NCBI RefSeq assembly: GCF_023051145.1
Contig: NZ_JALKFS010000005.1
Span: 2,125,733-2,189,732 of the forward strand
DNA from: Williamsia sp. DF01-3
GTDB taxonomy: Bacteria; Actinomycetota; Actinomycetes; Mycobacteriales; Mycobacteriaceae
DNA: 64,000 bases
Direction of reading: 5' to 3'
Below are positions 35,870 through 43,931 of the stretch, piece after piece (the first letter of the stretch is position 1; every line of letters starts with the position of its first letter). A program made the translations under genes and the position numbers. Under the pieces are notes generated by a model. It made no database searches. It was not told the origin of the DNA and worked only from the letters and a program-made list of their open reading frames with translations.

Positions 35870-37354
35870 CTATGCGGCGAGTTCGGTTCGTTCAGCGGGC
35901 TCGGCCGTGCTGAGCGGGACTGCTGTCCGCGGGAGAAGGAACGACGTCACAAGCGCCGCGACGAGTAGGCCCAGTGTCAACAGGTAGGTGTCGGCTACGG
36001 CGTCGGCGAGTGCCGGCCCTGCGTCCGATCGTTCGGCTGTCAAGAGTCCGAGGGCCGCGGCCATACCGCCGTCGCCGAGCAGGGGCACCCGATTGTTGAG
36101 GTGAGTCGTGAGCACAGTCGCGGCCGCCGCCGCACCGATCGCGGCAGCGAACTGGTTGCCGGTCGTCAATATCGTTGTACCCGAGGGCATGTGCTCGGCC
36201 GAGACGCCACGAAGGGCGGCGGTCATCACGGGCATCAATGTGGAGCCGATGCCGATACCCATCACCACGCCGATCCCGGCGACCACAACGTACGAGGTGT
36301 TGTCGTCGAGGATCGTCGTCATCAACGACATTGCGACCACCGTGGCCGAAATGCCGAACCACACCACAATTCGCGGGTCCACACGATCGACCAGACGGGT
36401 GGCGATCTGCACCACCACCCCGGTGGTGAGTGCCTGGCCGATCATCAGTAGGCCGGCAGTGGTCGCGGTGTCTCCCCGAACGGCCTGGACGTAGATGGGC
36501 AGAATCATCATCGAACCGAAATACGCCCCGGCCACCAGCAGCATGGTCAGCGCGCCCGTCGACAACGACCGCTCGCGAAGCAAGCGGAGGTCGAGCAAGG
36601 GTCGTTCGGTGTTCAGTGCCCGCCGCGCGAATAGCGCCAACAGCAGTGCCCCGGCCCCGGCAGGGGCGACGACAGCGAGCGTGAGAGGGTCCCCGTGGTC
36701 GCCGGCCTTGGCCAGGCCGAACACGAGCAGTGCGCCACCGGGTGCCAGCATCAGCAGGCCCGCCCAGTCGAGGGGGCGTTTCTCTGTTCCCTTCGTTCGC
36801 GGGAACACCCTGATGGCCAGGATGATTGCCGCGATCCCGATCGGAACGTTGATCAGGAAAAGCGATCGCCAGCCCACGCTGTCGACGAGGAAGCCACCCG
36901 CTGTGGGGCCGAGGACCGGCCCGATGAGCAACGGGAGGCCGAGCCAGCCCATCATCTTCCCTCGGTGCCGTTCATCGACGAGCTGAAGGGCTATCGTCAT
37001 GCCGACCGGTTGCAGAAAACCGCCGCCGAATCCCTGAACCGCCCGAAAGGCGATGAGGCTCTCCACATTCCAGGCCAGACCTGCGAGGGCCGATCCTGCC
37101 ACGAAGATGGTCAGTGCGCAGATGTACACGCGTGCGGCACCGAATCGTCCTATCATCCATGCCGCTGTCGGCATCACGGCCACGAGTGCGAGAGCGTATG
37201 CGGTGGTGACCCATTGCACGGTCGCGAGATTTGTGTCGAACGATTCGGCGAGCCCGGGGATCGCGACAACGGTCACCGTGACGTCCAGCATCACCATCAG
37301 GGTGCCCAGCGCGAGAATCGCCGCCACCTTCTTTGCCCGAGCATCCATGATCAC
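35870..37354 (-). CDS. DHA2-type MFS exporter, SoxR-regulated unit
   Basis: A 494-residue drug:proton antiporter of the 14-helix EmrB/QacA type. Helix 1 has LGTLMVMLDVTVTVVAIPGL with the DHA2 aspartate, and the antiporter motif region is GPVLGPTAGGFLVD. The GTG start overlaps the stop of the FMN reductase gene as GTGA; an ATG two codons on is an alternative. As the second gene of the unit under the SoxR box it should pump out redox-cycling or toxic compounds. Confidence 0.88.
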   Translation of the reverse strand: MIMDARAKKVAAILALGTLMVMLDVTVTVVAIPGLAESFDTNLATVQWVTTAYALALVAVMPTAAWMIGRFGAARVYICALTIFVAGSALAGLAWNVESLIAFRAVQGFGGGFLQPVGMTIALQLVDERHRGKMMGWLGLPLLIGPVLGPTAGGFLVDSVGWRSLFLINVPIGIAAIILAIRVFPRTKGTEKRPLDWAGLLMLAPGGALLVFGLAKAGDHGDPLTLAVVAPAGAGALLLALFARRALNTERPLLDLRLLRERSLSTGALTMLLVAGAYFGSMMILPIYVQAVRGDTATTAGLLMIGQALTTGVVVQIATRLVDRVDPRIVVWFGISATVVAMSLMTTILDDNTSYVVVAGIGVVMGIGIGSTLMPVMTAALRGVSAEHMPSGTTILTTGNQFAAAIGAAAAATVLTTHLNNRVPLLGDGGMAAALGLLTAERSDAGPALADAVADTYLLTLGLLVAALVTSFLLPRTAVPLSTAEPAERTELAA

Positions 37355-37881
37355 GCCGCCCCTTGATCCGCCACGCGTGCGGGTTTCAACAACTCGGCCC
37401 ACCAGGTCAATTCGTCCATCGCCGCCCGGGCGGAGGTGACGGTGGCATCGTCGAGTTCGAGCGTTCCGTCGACGAGGTGGTCCCACGGCGCATGGATCAC
37501 CACGCCATTGCGGGTGCCGACCGAATAGAGTTCGGCGAACACGGCGCGCAGATGTTCCACGGCACGAAGACCGCCCGACATCCCGCCGTAGGACACAAAA
37601 GTGACGGGCTTCTTCTTCCACTCCTCACGATGGGCATCGATGAGAATCTTGAGCTCGCCGGGGTAGGAGTGGTTGTACTCGGGGGTGACCACGACGAAGC
37701 CGTCGGCGGATGCCAAGACGGCGCTCGTCCGGGTGTCGCTGGGGTGGGCGAGGTCGACCACCTCGAAATCGGCGTCACGAGAACGCATGTGCTGCAGGAA
37801 CCACTCCGCGACCTTGGGGCCGATCCGGCCCTCGCGTACCGAACCGATGATGAGAACGAACTTTGGCTGTGTGTGCGTCAT
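37351..37881 (-). CDS. NADPH-dependent FMN reductase
   Basis: A 176-residue flavodoxin-fold reductase. The FMN phosphate site is IIGSVREGRIGPKVAEWF, followed by VVTPEYNHSYPGELK and SYGGMSGGLRAVEHLR, all typical of the family. It reduces FMN or quinones with NADPH in the cytosol. It is the first gene leaving the SoxR box, with a predicted transcript start almost at the ATG, and is coupled to the exporter gene. Known actinobacterial SoxR regulons include reductases of this kind. Confidence 0.9.
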   Translation of the reverse strand: MTHTQPKFVLIIGSVREGRIGPKVAEWFLQHMRSRDADFEVVDLAHPSDTRTSAVLASADGFVVVTPEYNHSYPGELKILIDAHREEWKKKPVTFVSYGGMSGGLRAVEHLRAVFAELYSVGTRNGVVIHAPWDHLVDGTLELDDATVTSARAAMDELTWWAELLKPARVADQGAA

Positions 37882-37889
37882 GGAAAACG

Positions 37890-37928
37890 AGTATTCAAGT
37901 TCAAGTTAACTTGAAGTCAAGCTACGAT
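37890..37928. promoter_or_regulatory. SoxR box inside two divergent promoters
   Basis: TTCAAGTTAACTTGAA (37900-37915) is a perfect palindrome whose core equals the Escherichia coli soxS operator. Leftwards, TTGACT (37915-37920) and AATACT (37890-37895) are 19 bases apart, the long spacer typical of MerR-type activated promoters. Rightwards, TTCAAG (37900-37905) and TACGAT (37923-37928) are 17 apart. Both predicted starts fall at or next to the ATG codons, so leaderless mRNAs are likely. Confidence 0.85.
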
Positions 37929-37934
37929 GTGGTC

Positions 37935-38411
37935 ATGCCACCGAAGAAATTGGAGATGACGGTCGGGGAGCTGGCCATCCGAGCAGGGGTCGCGCCATCG
38001 GCGGTTCGATACTACGAGGATCGCGGATTGATCTTCAGCAGGCGCACGGCAGGTAATCAGCGCCGCTATCACCGGGCGATGTTGCGCAGGGTTGCGTTCA
38101 TCCGCGCATCGCAGGCGGCGGGCATTCCGCTCGCCACCATCGGCTCGGTACTCGAAGCTCTCGGGGAGCACGAGTCGCCGACCAAGTCGATGTGGCACCG
38201 CGCGTCACAACGATGGGTCGACGACCTCGACGAGCGAATTGCTCTGCTGCAACGTATGAGAGACCTGATGGACTCGTGCGTGGGGTGCGGCTGCTTGTCG
38301 ATGAAGGCGTGCCTGCTGCTCAATCCTGGAGACGCCTATGCGCAACAGGGGTTGGGCAACAACCGGCTGATCACCGACGCCTGCGAACGCAAACTCGAGG
38401 CGACCGAGTAG
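37935..38411 (+). CDS. soxR: SoxR, redox-sensing MerR-family activator
   Basis: A 158-residue regulator. The N-terminal MerR winged helix is TVGELAIRAGVAPSAVRYYE followed by RRTAGNQRRY. The [2Fe-2S] cluster ligands Cys115, Cys118, Cys120 and Cys126 form the SoxR pattern C-x2-C-x-C-x5-C. Oxidation of the cluster by redox-active compounds switches on the target promoter. It is divergent from the FMN reductase/exporter unit with the SoxR box between them, which fixes both its target and probable autoregulation. Confidence 0.95.
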   Translation: MPPKKLEMTVGELAIRAGVAPSAVRYYEDRGLIFSRRTAGNQRRYHRAMLRRVAFIRASQAAGIPLATIGSVLEALGEHESPTKSMWHRASQRWVDDLDERIALLQRMRDLMDSCVGCGCLSMKACLLLNPGDAYAQQGLGNNRLITDACERKLEATE

Positions 38412-38440
38412 CGCCTGCCGCCCACGGCGTCGGCGGGCGC
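38411..38440 (+). terminator. Possible terminator hairpin after soxR
   Basis: GCGCCTGCC (38411-38419) can pair with GGCGGGCGC (38432-38440) in RNA with one G-U pair and a 12-base loop. It begins at the last base of the soxR stop codon and has no T-tract. This is a plausible but weak terminator. Confidence 0.35.
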
Positions 38441-38472
38441 CTGCGGCCCCGGAATCCGGACGGTCACTTGTT

Positions 38473-38503
38473 GCGTAGTGCGCAGCTGTGTTGCGCACTA
38501 CGC
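38473..38503. repeat. 12-base perfect inverted repeat upstream of the hydroxylase gene
   Basis: GCGTAGTGCGCA (38473-38484) and TGCGCACTACGC (38492-38503) are exact reverse complements around a 7-base spacer. The repeat ends 39 bases before the hydroxylase ATG. It could be an operator, or a transcript hairpin acting as a terminator/attenuator between soxR and that gene. Confidence 0.6.
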
Positions 38504-38542
38504 TGTGGTTATCGCAACGAGCATGGACCGGAGGGCGGACTC

Positions 38543-39550
38543 ATGATGAGTGCACAAACGCACGCCGATTGGACACCTCGAGCCCCGTGGCCGACCGTCC
38601 GGCGCACGTCGGTCGCCGGCAGTCGCGAGGTCGTCGAGTTGATTGCCCAGAACATCACCGCGGACTCCCTGGACGACCCCCACGCGTTCGCACGCCAGAG
38701 CCGTCTCGCGGCGGCTCTGCTACCGGCCGAACTGAGGGAGTTGCTGTTCGACTTCCTCGTCGACGGCGACGGGGGGCTGTTGCTCAGCGGGCTCGAGGTC
38801 GGCCCGATTCCGCCGACTCCCGACAATGCGGTGGGTGCGAACACACGCCACACGCTGATGGCCAGGCAATCGGCCCTGCTGCTGTCGAGCATCGTGCATC
38901 TCGTGGGTTACCGGCCGGAATGCCGTGGAGAACTGGTCCAGACGCTTGTCCCGGTGCGTCGCCACCTGCGTCGGCAGACGTCCACCGGAAGTGCCGTCGA
39001 CCTCGAGAGCCACACCGAGCAGTGTCACAACCTGCGCACCCGCCCGGACTTCATCGCGTTGGGCTGCCTGCGCGGCGACCCCAACGCCTCGACGTATTTG
39101 CTCTCCGCGCGAGAGTTGCAGCGCAGACTGCCCGCGGAGACCTCGCGACTACTGCGCGATCCGGTCTATTTCACGCGCGTCGACAGTTCGTTCATCGATG
39201 GCGGCGTCCCTGACGAGCTGCGTGGTCCCATCCCGGTACTGAGTGGTTCCTGGGACGACCCGGTGCTCACGTACGACGAGGACCTGATGTCGACGTCCAG
39301 TACGGAACATCGGAGTGCGCTTGCGGCCGTCCGGGACGTGTGGATGGCTCACCGCAGTGAGGTGGTGCTGCATCCGGGTGAACTCTTCATCCTCGACAAC
39401 AGTCGAGCAATCCACGGCCGCAGCGCATTCACCGCACAGTGGGACGGCGGTGATCGATGGCTGTGCAGGACTCAGGGGCTGTGCAACCTGGCGACATCTC
39501 GCTTCGCCCGGCGTGAGGGATCGCCGATCATCGAGATCGAGGGTTGCTGA
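38543..39550 (+). CDS. VioC/AsnO-like amino-acid beta-hydroxylase (clavaminate synthase-like)
   Basis: A 335-residue Fe(II)/2-oxoglutarate oxygenase. The iron ligands are His157 and Glu159 in ESHTEQCHN; this H-x-E variant, followed by RPDFIALGCLRGD, is the hallmark of the VioC/AsnO arginine- and asparagine-hydroxylase group. The distal His291 is in NSRAIHGRSAF, with an arginine cluster (DRWLCRTQ) for 2-oxoglutarate. The ATG has GGAGGG upstream. In known systems these enzymes supply hydroxylated amino acids for non-ribosomal peptides. No such pathway is encoded beside it, so the substrate is open. Confidence 0.8.
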   Translation: MMSAQTHADWTPRAPWPTVRRTSVAGSREVVELIAQNITADSLDDPHAFARQSRLAAALLPAELRELLFDFLVDGDGGLLLSGLEVGPIPPTPDNAVGANTRHTLMARQSALLLSSIVHLVGYRPECRGELVQTLVPVRRHLRRQTSTGSAVDLESHTEQCHNLRTRPDFIALGCLRGDPNASTYLLSARELQRRLPAETSRLLRDPVYFTRVDSSFIDGGVPDELRGPIPVLSGSWDDPVLTYDEDLMSTSSTEHRSALAAVRDVWMAHRSEVVLHPGELFILDNSRAIHGRSAFTAQWDGGDRWLCRTQGLCNLATSRFARREGSPIIEIEGC

Positions 39551-40135
39551 TCAGTGCGGCGCCGGACCGAAGATCCGGCGCGCGGACTCGCGAACGATCG
39601 ATCTGCGGTGATCGACGACAGTGGGGGAGACATCGGCGTGGCCGTCTGACCCCGGGGTGGTGACCCAGCTCGACACCAGCCCATAGATGATCGTCAGCAC
39701 CTCTTCCGGATCCCAGTGCGGCTCGATCTGCCCCGCTTGCTGCGCGGCACGGATGGCGTCGATGCGGATGCGCCATCGCGGATCGGATGTCGCGAGCTCA
39801 CGCAGTCGCGGAGCGCGGCCCTCGAGTTGGCCCCACAACAGCAATCGCTGGGTCTGGGGTCTGGCGACGAGGTCGTCGAAAAGGGCCACCACATAGGCGG
39901 GTACATCCTCGGCGTCGAACGGGACCGCTTCGAGGAAGCGATCAAAATCGGCGTCGAGGATCGCGTGGAACAAGGCCACCTTGTCGCCGAAGTACGCGTA
40001 GAGACGCTCCTTGCTGGCGCTGGCATTCGAGGCGATGCGATCGATTCTGGCGCCGGCCAGTCCGTGGACCGCGAACTCGTCTCGCGCTGCGTCGAGAATT
40101 CGCTGCTTTGTCGCCGTCACATCGGTGGGGGCCAT
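39551..40135 (-). CDS. TetR-family regulator of the adjacent exporter
   Basis: A 194-residue repressor with the DNA-binding domain KQRILDAARDEFAVHGLAG followed by IDRIASNASASKERLYAYF, and a C-terminal TetR_C-type domain (PRWRIRIDAIRAAQQAGQ). It is divergent from a DHA2 exporter, and a palindrome lies between them. It abuts the end of the hydroxylase gene without a gap. It probably represses the exporter until an inducer binds. Confidence 0.9.
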   Translation of the reverse strand: MAPTDVTATKQRILDAARDEFAVHGLAGARIDRIASNASASKERLYAYFGDKVALFHAILDADFDRFLEAVPFDAEDVPAYVVALFDDLVARPQTQRLLLWGQLEGRAPRLRELATSDPRWRIRIDAIRAAQQAGQIEPHWDPEEVLTIIYGLVSSWVTTPGSDGHADVSPTVVDHRRSIVRESARRIFGPAPH

Positions 40136-40148
40136 CGATCAAGCATAG

Positions 40149-40170
40149 TCAGTCGAACTAGTTCGTTTGA
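40149..40170. promoter_or_regulatory. TetR operator overlapping the exporter promoter
   Basis: CGAACTAGTTCG (40154-40165) is a perfect palindrome, flanked by TCA and TGA to give a 22-base dyad. It overlaps a good -35 element TTGATT (40167-40172); TACCGT (40190-40195) lies 17 bases on. That places the transcript start next to the exporter ATG, suggesting a leaderless mRNA blocked by the bound repressor. Confidence 0.65.
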
Positions 40171-40203
40171 TTTTGGGGAGAAACACGATTACCGTCGCTT
40201 CTC

Positions 40204-41715
40204 ATGACCACATCCCCTGTGGGTACAGACGTGCCCGAAACCGGCTCCGCCGCGATCGACCCCGGATCCGCCAATCCCAACCACGCACGCCGCTGGCCGG
40301 TGCTGGCGATCGTGGCCCTGGCCCAGCTCATGGTGGTCCTCGACAGCACGATCGTCTCGATCGCATTGCCGGACGCCCAGGCCGATCTGGGCATCACCGA
40401 CGGCGACCGCGCGTGGGTGGTCACCTCGTATGCGCTGGCCTTCGGAGCGTTGCTCCTACTCGGTGGTCGTATCGCCGACTACTGGGGGCGCAAGCGCTCG
40501 TTTGTCGTGGGCATGGTCGGTTTCGCGGTGATGTCCGGCGTCGGTGGCATCGCACAGAACGGCATCGAACTGTTCATCGCCCGCGCCGGTCAAGGTGTGT
40601 TCGCGGCGCTGGTCGCACCCGCCGCGCTTGCGATCCTCACCACCACGTTCACCCGAGATGAAGAGCGCGCCAAGGCATTTGCTGTCTACGGTGCGATCTC
40701 CGGAGGTGGCGCGGCCATCGGACTGCTCCTGGGTGGCGCTCTGACCCAGTATGTCGACTGGCGCTGGTGCCTGCTGGTGAACATCCCGATCGCGGTGGTC
40801 GCCATTGCCGCGGCCGTTCCGGTGGTCAAGGAGACCAAGGCGCACGGCGACACCAGTTATGACCTGCCCGGGGCGGTCCTGGTCGCCGTGGGACTGGGTT
40901 CCCTCGTCTACGGTTTCACCCGCGCCGAGCACGGTTGGCTGGAACCCGACGCCATCGGGTTCATCGTCGGCGGACTCGTTGTGCTCGCGTTGTTCGCGGT
41001 GGTGGAACACCGGTCGGCCAATCCGCTGCTGCCCTTGTCGGTTCCGTGGCACCGCAACCGTGGTTCGGCACTCATCGGTATCGCACTCGCCGGCGTCGCG
41101 CTGGTCGGGAGCACGCTGTATCTGGCCATCTACCTGCAAGCGGTTCTGGGTTTCAGTCCGATGATCGCCGGTGTCGCATGTCTGCCGATCACGGCGTTCA
41201 TCGTGCTCGCGTCGGGCATTGCCGCGAAACTGGCTGTGGCGGTGGGCCCCAAGGTCCCGATGGCCATCGGCCCGGTGGTCGCCGCCGCGGGTCTGCTGTT
41301 GCTCGCCCAGGTGGACGTGGACAGTTCGTACTGGACCGGTGTCTTCCCGGCCCTGGCCGTCTTCGGATTCGGTATGGGACTGCTGATGGTGCCGGTGCAG
41401 AACGTGGCCCTGATCGGTGTACGTGATCACGACGCCGGCGCCGCCAGTGCACTCTCGAGCGCGGGCCTGCAGGTCGGCGCGGCACTGGGTACCGCCCTTC
41501 TGACCACGGTGTACACCTCGGCCAAAACAGATGCATTGCCGTCGAACCCGGCCACATCCGATGCGACAGCGTTCCTCGCCGCCGAGGTGTCGGGTTACAC
41601 GTCCGCGTTCGCGTGGGCAGCGGGTCTGCTGGTCCTGGTGACACCGGTGGTGCTGATCCTGGCCCGGGTCAAGAAGCACGACCTGCCTGCCCAGGGCGCG
41701 GTCCACATGGGCTGA
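40204..41715 (+). CDS. DHA2-type (14-helix) MFS drug exporter
   Basis: A 503-residue exporter with an N-terminal hydrophilic leader, helix 1 ALAQLMVVLDSTIVSIALPD (DHA2 motif with aspartate), the loop GRIADYWGRKRSF (MFS motif A) and the C-terminal half beginning after the NPLLPLSVPWHRNRG loop. It should export drugs or endogenous toxic compounds with protons. The divergent TetR gene and the operator between them indicate induction by substrate. It is convergent with the molybdopterin oxidoreductase gene, 13 bases apart. Confidence 0.9.
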   Translation: MTTSPVGTDVPETGSAAIDPGSANPNHARRWPVLAIVALAQLMVVLDSTIVSIALPDAQADLGITDGDRAWVVTSYALAFGALLLLGGRIADYWGRKRSFVVGMVGFAVMSGVGGIAQNGIELFIARAGQGVFAALVAPAALAILTTTFTRDEERAKAFAVYGAISGGGAAIGLLLGGALTQYVDWRWCLLVNIPIAVVAIAAAVPVVKETKAHGDTSYDLPGAVLVAVGLGSLVYGFTRAEHGWLEPDAIGFIVGGLVVLALFAVVEHRSANPLLPLSVPWHRNRGSALIGIALAGVALVGSTLYLAIYLQAVLGFSPMIAGVACLPITAFIVLASGIAAKLAVAVGPKVPMAIGPVVAAAGLLLLAQVDVDSSYWTGVFPALAVFGFGMGLLMVPVQNVALIGVRDHDAGAASALSSAGLQVGAALGTALLTTVYTSAKTDALPSNPATSDATAFLAAEVSGYTSAFAWAAGLLVLVTPVVLILARVKKHDLPAQGAVHMG

Positions 41716-41728
41716 CGCCCGGGCCTCC

Positions 41729-43876
41729 TCAGACGGCGGAGACGGTCACGGGCACGCCATTGAGTACGGCGTTGCCCGAGACCGCATCCAGCAACTGCGG
41801 GTCGGTCACGTCGTTGGCGCTCGGTGCGTCGATGAGACCGGCCACCGCCAGTTGGACGCCGCTGCGGTTCTGACCGAAGCCGTGGGGCAGGCTGACCACA
41901 CCCGGCATGATGTCCTCGGTCTCGGCGACCGTGACCGTGGTGCTGCCGGCGCGTGAGCGCAGCACAGCCTTGTCGCCGGCACACAGTCCGCTGTGCGCCA
42001 GGTCTTTGGGGTGCATCAGAAGATGATGACGCTCTTGGCCTTTGGACAGTCTCTCGGAATTGTGCATCCAGGAGTTGTTCGATCGGAGATGTCGCCGTCC
42101 GATCAGCAGCAGCTCGCCGTCGTGTGTTCCCACGAGGTCGCTGTGGACCCGCTCGAGATCGTCCACGATCAGCGAAGGAGCGACGTTCACCGTTTTGGAC
42201 TTCGCCACCAGTTTGCGTCGGAGGCCGGGACGCAACGGTCCGAGGTCACGACCCGACGGCGACTTCAGGAGGTCGCGCATCGTGAGATCGCCGGGCCCGG
42301 TTCGCAGCAGCAACGCGATCAGCATCTTCGGGGTCGCATGGATGCGAGCCGACGATGCGGCCGAGGTGGGGACGGCACGAAGCCGCTCACGCAGGCTTCG
42401 CTTGGTGGTGCGTGCCCGCCCGAGCGCCAGGGTCAGGTCACGGAAGATCTCCCAATCATGCTTGGCGCCAGCGCTTTTCCTGACCACCGCAGGCGAGAAT
42501 CGGGCGGTGTTGCGGACCGCGAGCTGATGGAACACCAGGTCGTAATGGTCTCGTTCGAGGATCATCGTCGGCGGCAGGATGATGTCGGCATGGCGCGTGG
42601 TCTCGTTGATGTAGAAGTCCAGCGAAACCATGAAGTCGAGGTTCTCGAGGGCGTGGTCGAGGCGGCTTCCGCCGGGGGTGGACGACACCGGATTGCCGGC
42701 GAGGGTGATGAGCGTCTTGATCTGCCCGGCGCCAGGGGTGAGTATCTCGTCGGCGAGGGTGGCCACCGGCAGTTCGCCGCCGAACTCGGGCAGGTCTCGG
42801 ACGCGGCTGCGCCACTTGTCGAAATGCCCACGACCGCTCAGCTTCCGGGCCACGAGGTCGATCTCGGGATCGGTCAGGAGAGACCCGCCCACGCGGTCGA
42901 GGTTGCCGGTGACAGCGTTGATCACCTGGATCGCCCACTGGCACACGGTGCCGAACTGCTGGGTTGACACACCCATCCGGCCGTACGCCACGGCGCGATC
43001 TGCCTCGGCAAAATCACCGGCGATGCGACGGATCTCGCCAGGATCGATCCCGGTGATCGGTCCGGCCCACTCCGGTGTGGTGGTGGCGCACGCATCGCGC
43101 ACGCCGTCCATGCCCGACAACGGGAGATGCTCGATGCGTGCGTTGTCCACGCCCCGCTCATGCACCAGCACATGCAGGATCGCCAGCAGCAGCGCCGCAT
43201 CGGTGCCGGGCCGGACGAAGTGGTGCTCGTCGGCGATGGCGGCGGTCTCGGTGCGGCGAGGGTCGATCACCACCAGTCGGCCGCCGCGACGGCGTAGGTC
43301 GCGCATACGGTTCCGGAAGTCGGGTGCGGTCATCATCGAGCCGTTGGACACCACCGGGTTTGCGCCGAAGACCAAGAAATGATCGGTGTTGTCGAGGTCG
43401 GGAATCGGGATCTGGAGCTGATGCCCGTACATCAGGTGCGCCACCAGCTGGATGGGAAGCTGGTCGGCCGATGTCGCGGAGAACATGTTCTTCGAACCCA
43501 AGGCGCCGAGGAACGACAGGCCGTGGGTTGCGAATCCGAGGCTGTGCACACTCGGATTGCCGAGATAGAGGCCGACCGCGTCGCGGCCGTGGTCACGTTG
43601 TGTTGCCGAGATGCGTTCGGCCACCAGCGTTGTCGCGTCTTTCCAGCTGATCGGCTCCCACCCGCCGTCGGCGGTCTTGCGAACCGGGGTGCGGAGCCTG
43701 TCGGGATCGGCGTGCAGATCGGCCAGCGCTGTCGCCTTGGGGCAGATGTGCCCGCGCGACAGTGGATCGTCGCGGTCGCCGCGGATGTCGGTGACGCGGT
43801 TGTCTTCCACGGTGACCTGCAGTCCACAGATGGCTTCGCAGAGATTGCACACGCCGTGCGTGGTGAGGGGCAACAT
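41729..43876 (-). CDS. Molybdopterin-dependent oxidoreductase (Fdh/Nar-like)
   Basis: A 715-residue member of the DMSO-reductase family. The N-terminal [4Fe-4S] ligands are Cys10, Cys13, Cys17 and Cys45 (GVCNLCEAICG, GHICPKA). Central segments such as FGANPVVSNGS, VIDPRRTETA and TLAGNPVSSTPGG fit the bis-MGD binding domains. The C-terminal molydopterin-binding domain contains LLIGRRHLRSNNSWMHN. There is no Tat signal, so it is probably cytosolic. Substrate is unknown; formate or another small acceptor is possible. The ribosome site of the chosen ATG is weak. It lies downstream of the MpaB-like gene on the same strand. Confidence 0.85.
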   Translation of the reverse strand: MLPLTTHGVCNLCEAICGLQVTVEDNRVTDIRGDRDDPLSRGHICPKATALADLHADPDRLRTPVRKTADGGWEPISWKDATTLVAERISATQRDHGRDAVGLYLGNPSVHSLGFATHGLSFLGALGSKNMFSATSADQLPIQLVAHLMYGHQLQIPIPDLDNTDHFLVFGANPVVSNGSMMTAPDFRNRMRDLRRRGGRLVVIDPRRTETAAIADEHHFVRPGTDAALLLAILHVLVHERGVDNARIEHLPLSGMDGVRDACATTTPEWAGPITGIDPGEIRRIAGDFAEADRAVAYGRMGVSTQQFGTVCQWAIQVINAVTGNLDRVGGSLLTDPEIDLVARKLSGRGHFDKWRSRVRDLPEFGGELPVATLADEILTPGAGQIKTLITLAGNPVSSTPGGSRLDHALENLDFMVSLDFYINETTRHADIILPPTMILERDHYDLVFHQLAVRNTARFSPAVVRKSAGAKHDWEIFRDLTLALGRARTTKRSLRERLRAVPTSAASSARIHATPKMLIALLLRTGPGDLTMRDLLKSPSGRDLGPLRPGLRRKLVAKSKTVNVAPSLIVDDLERVHSDLVGTHDGELLLIGRRHLRSNNSWMHNSERLSKGQERHHLLMHPKDLAHSGLCAGDKAVLRSRAGSTTVTVAETEDIMPGVVSLPHGFGQNRSGVQLAVAGLIDAPSANDVTDPQLLDAVSGNAVLNGVPVTVSAV

Positions 43877-43931
43877 GTGTGCCGAGGTTAGCCCCCGACC
43901 ACCGACTCGCGGCTCCGTTCGGGACAACCGG

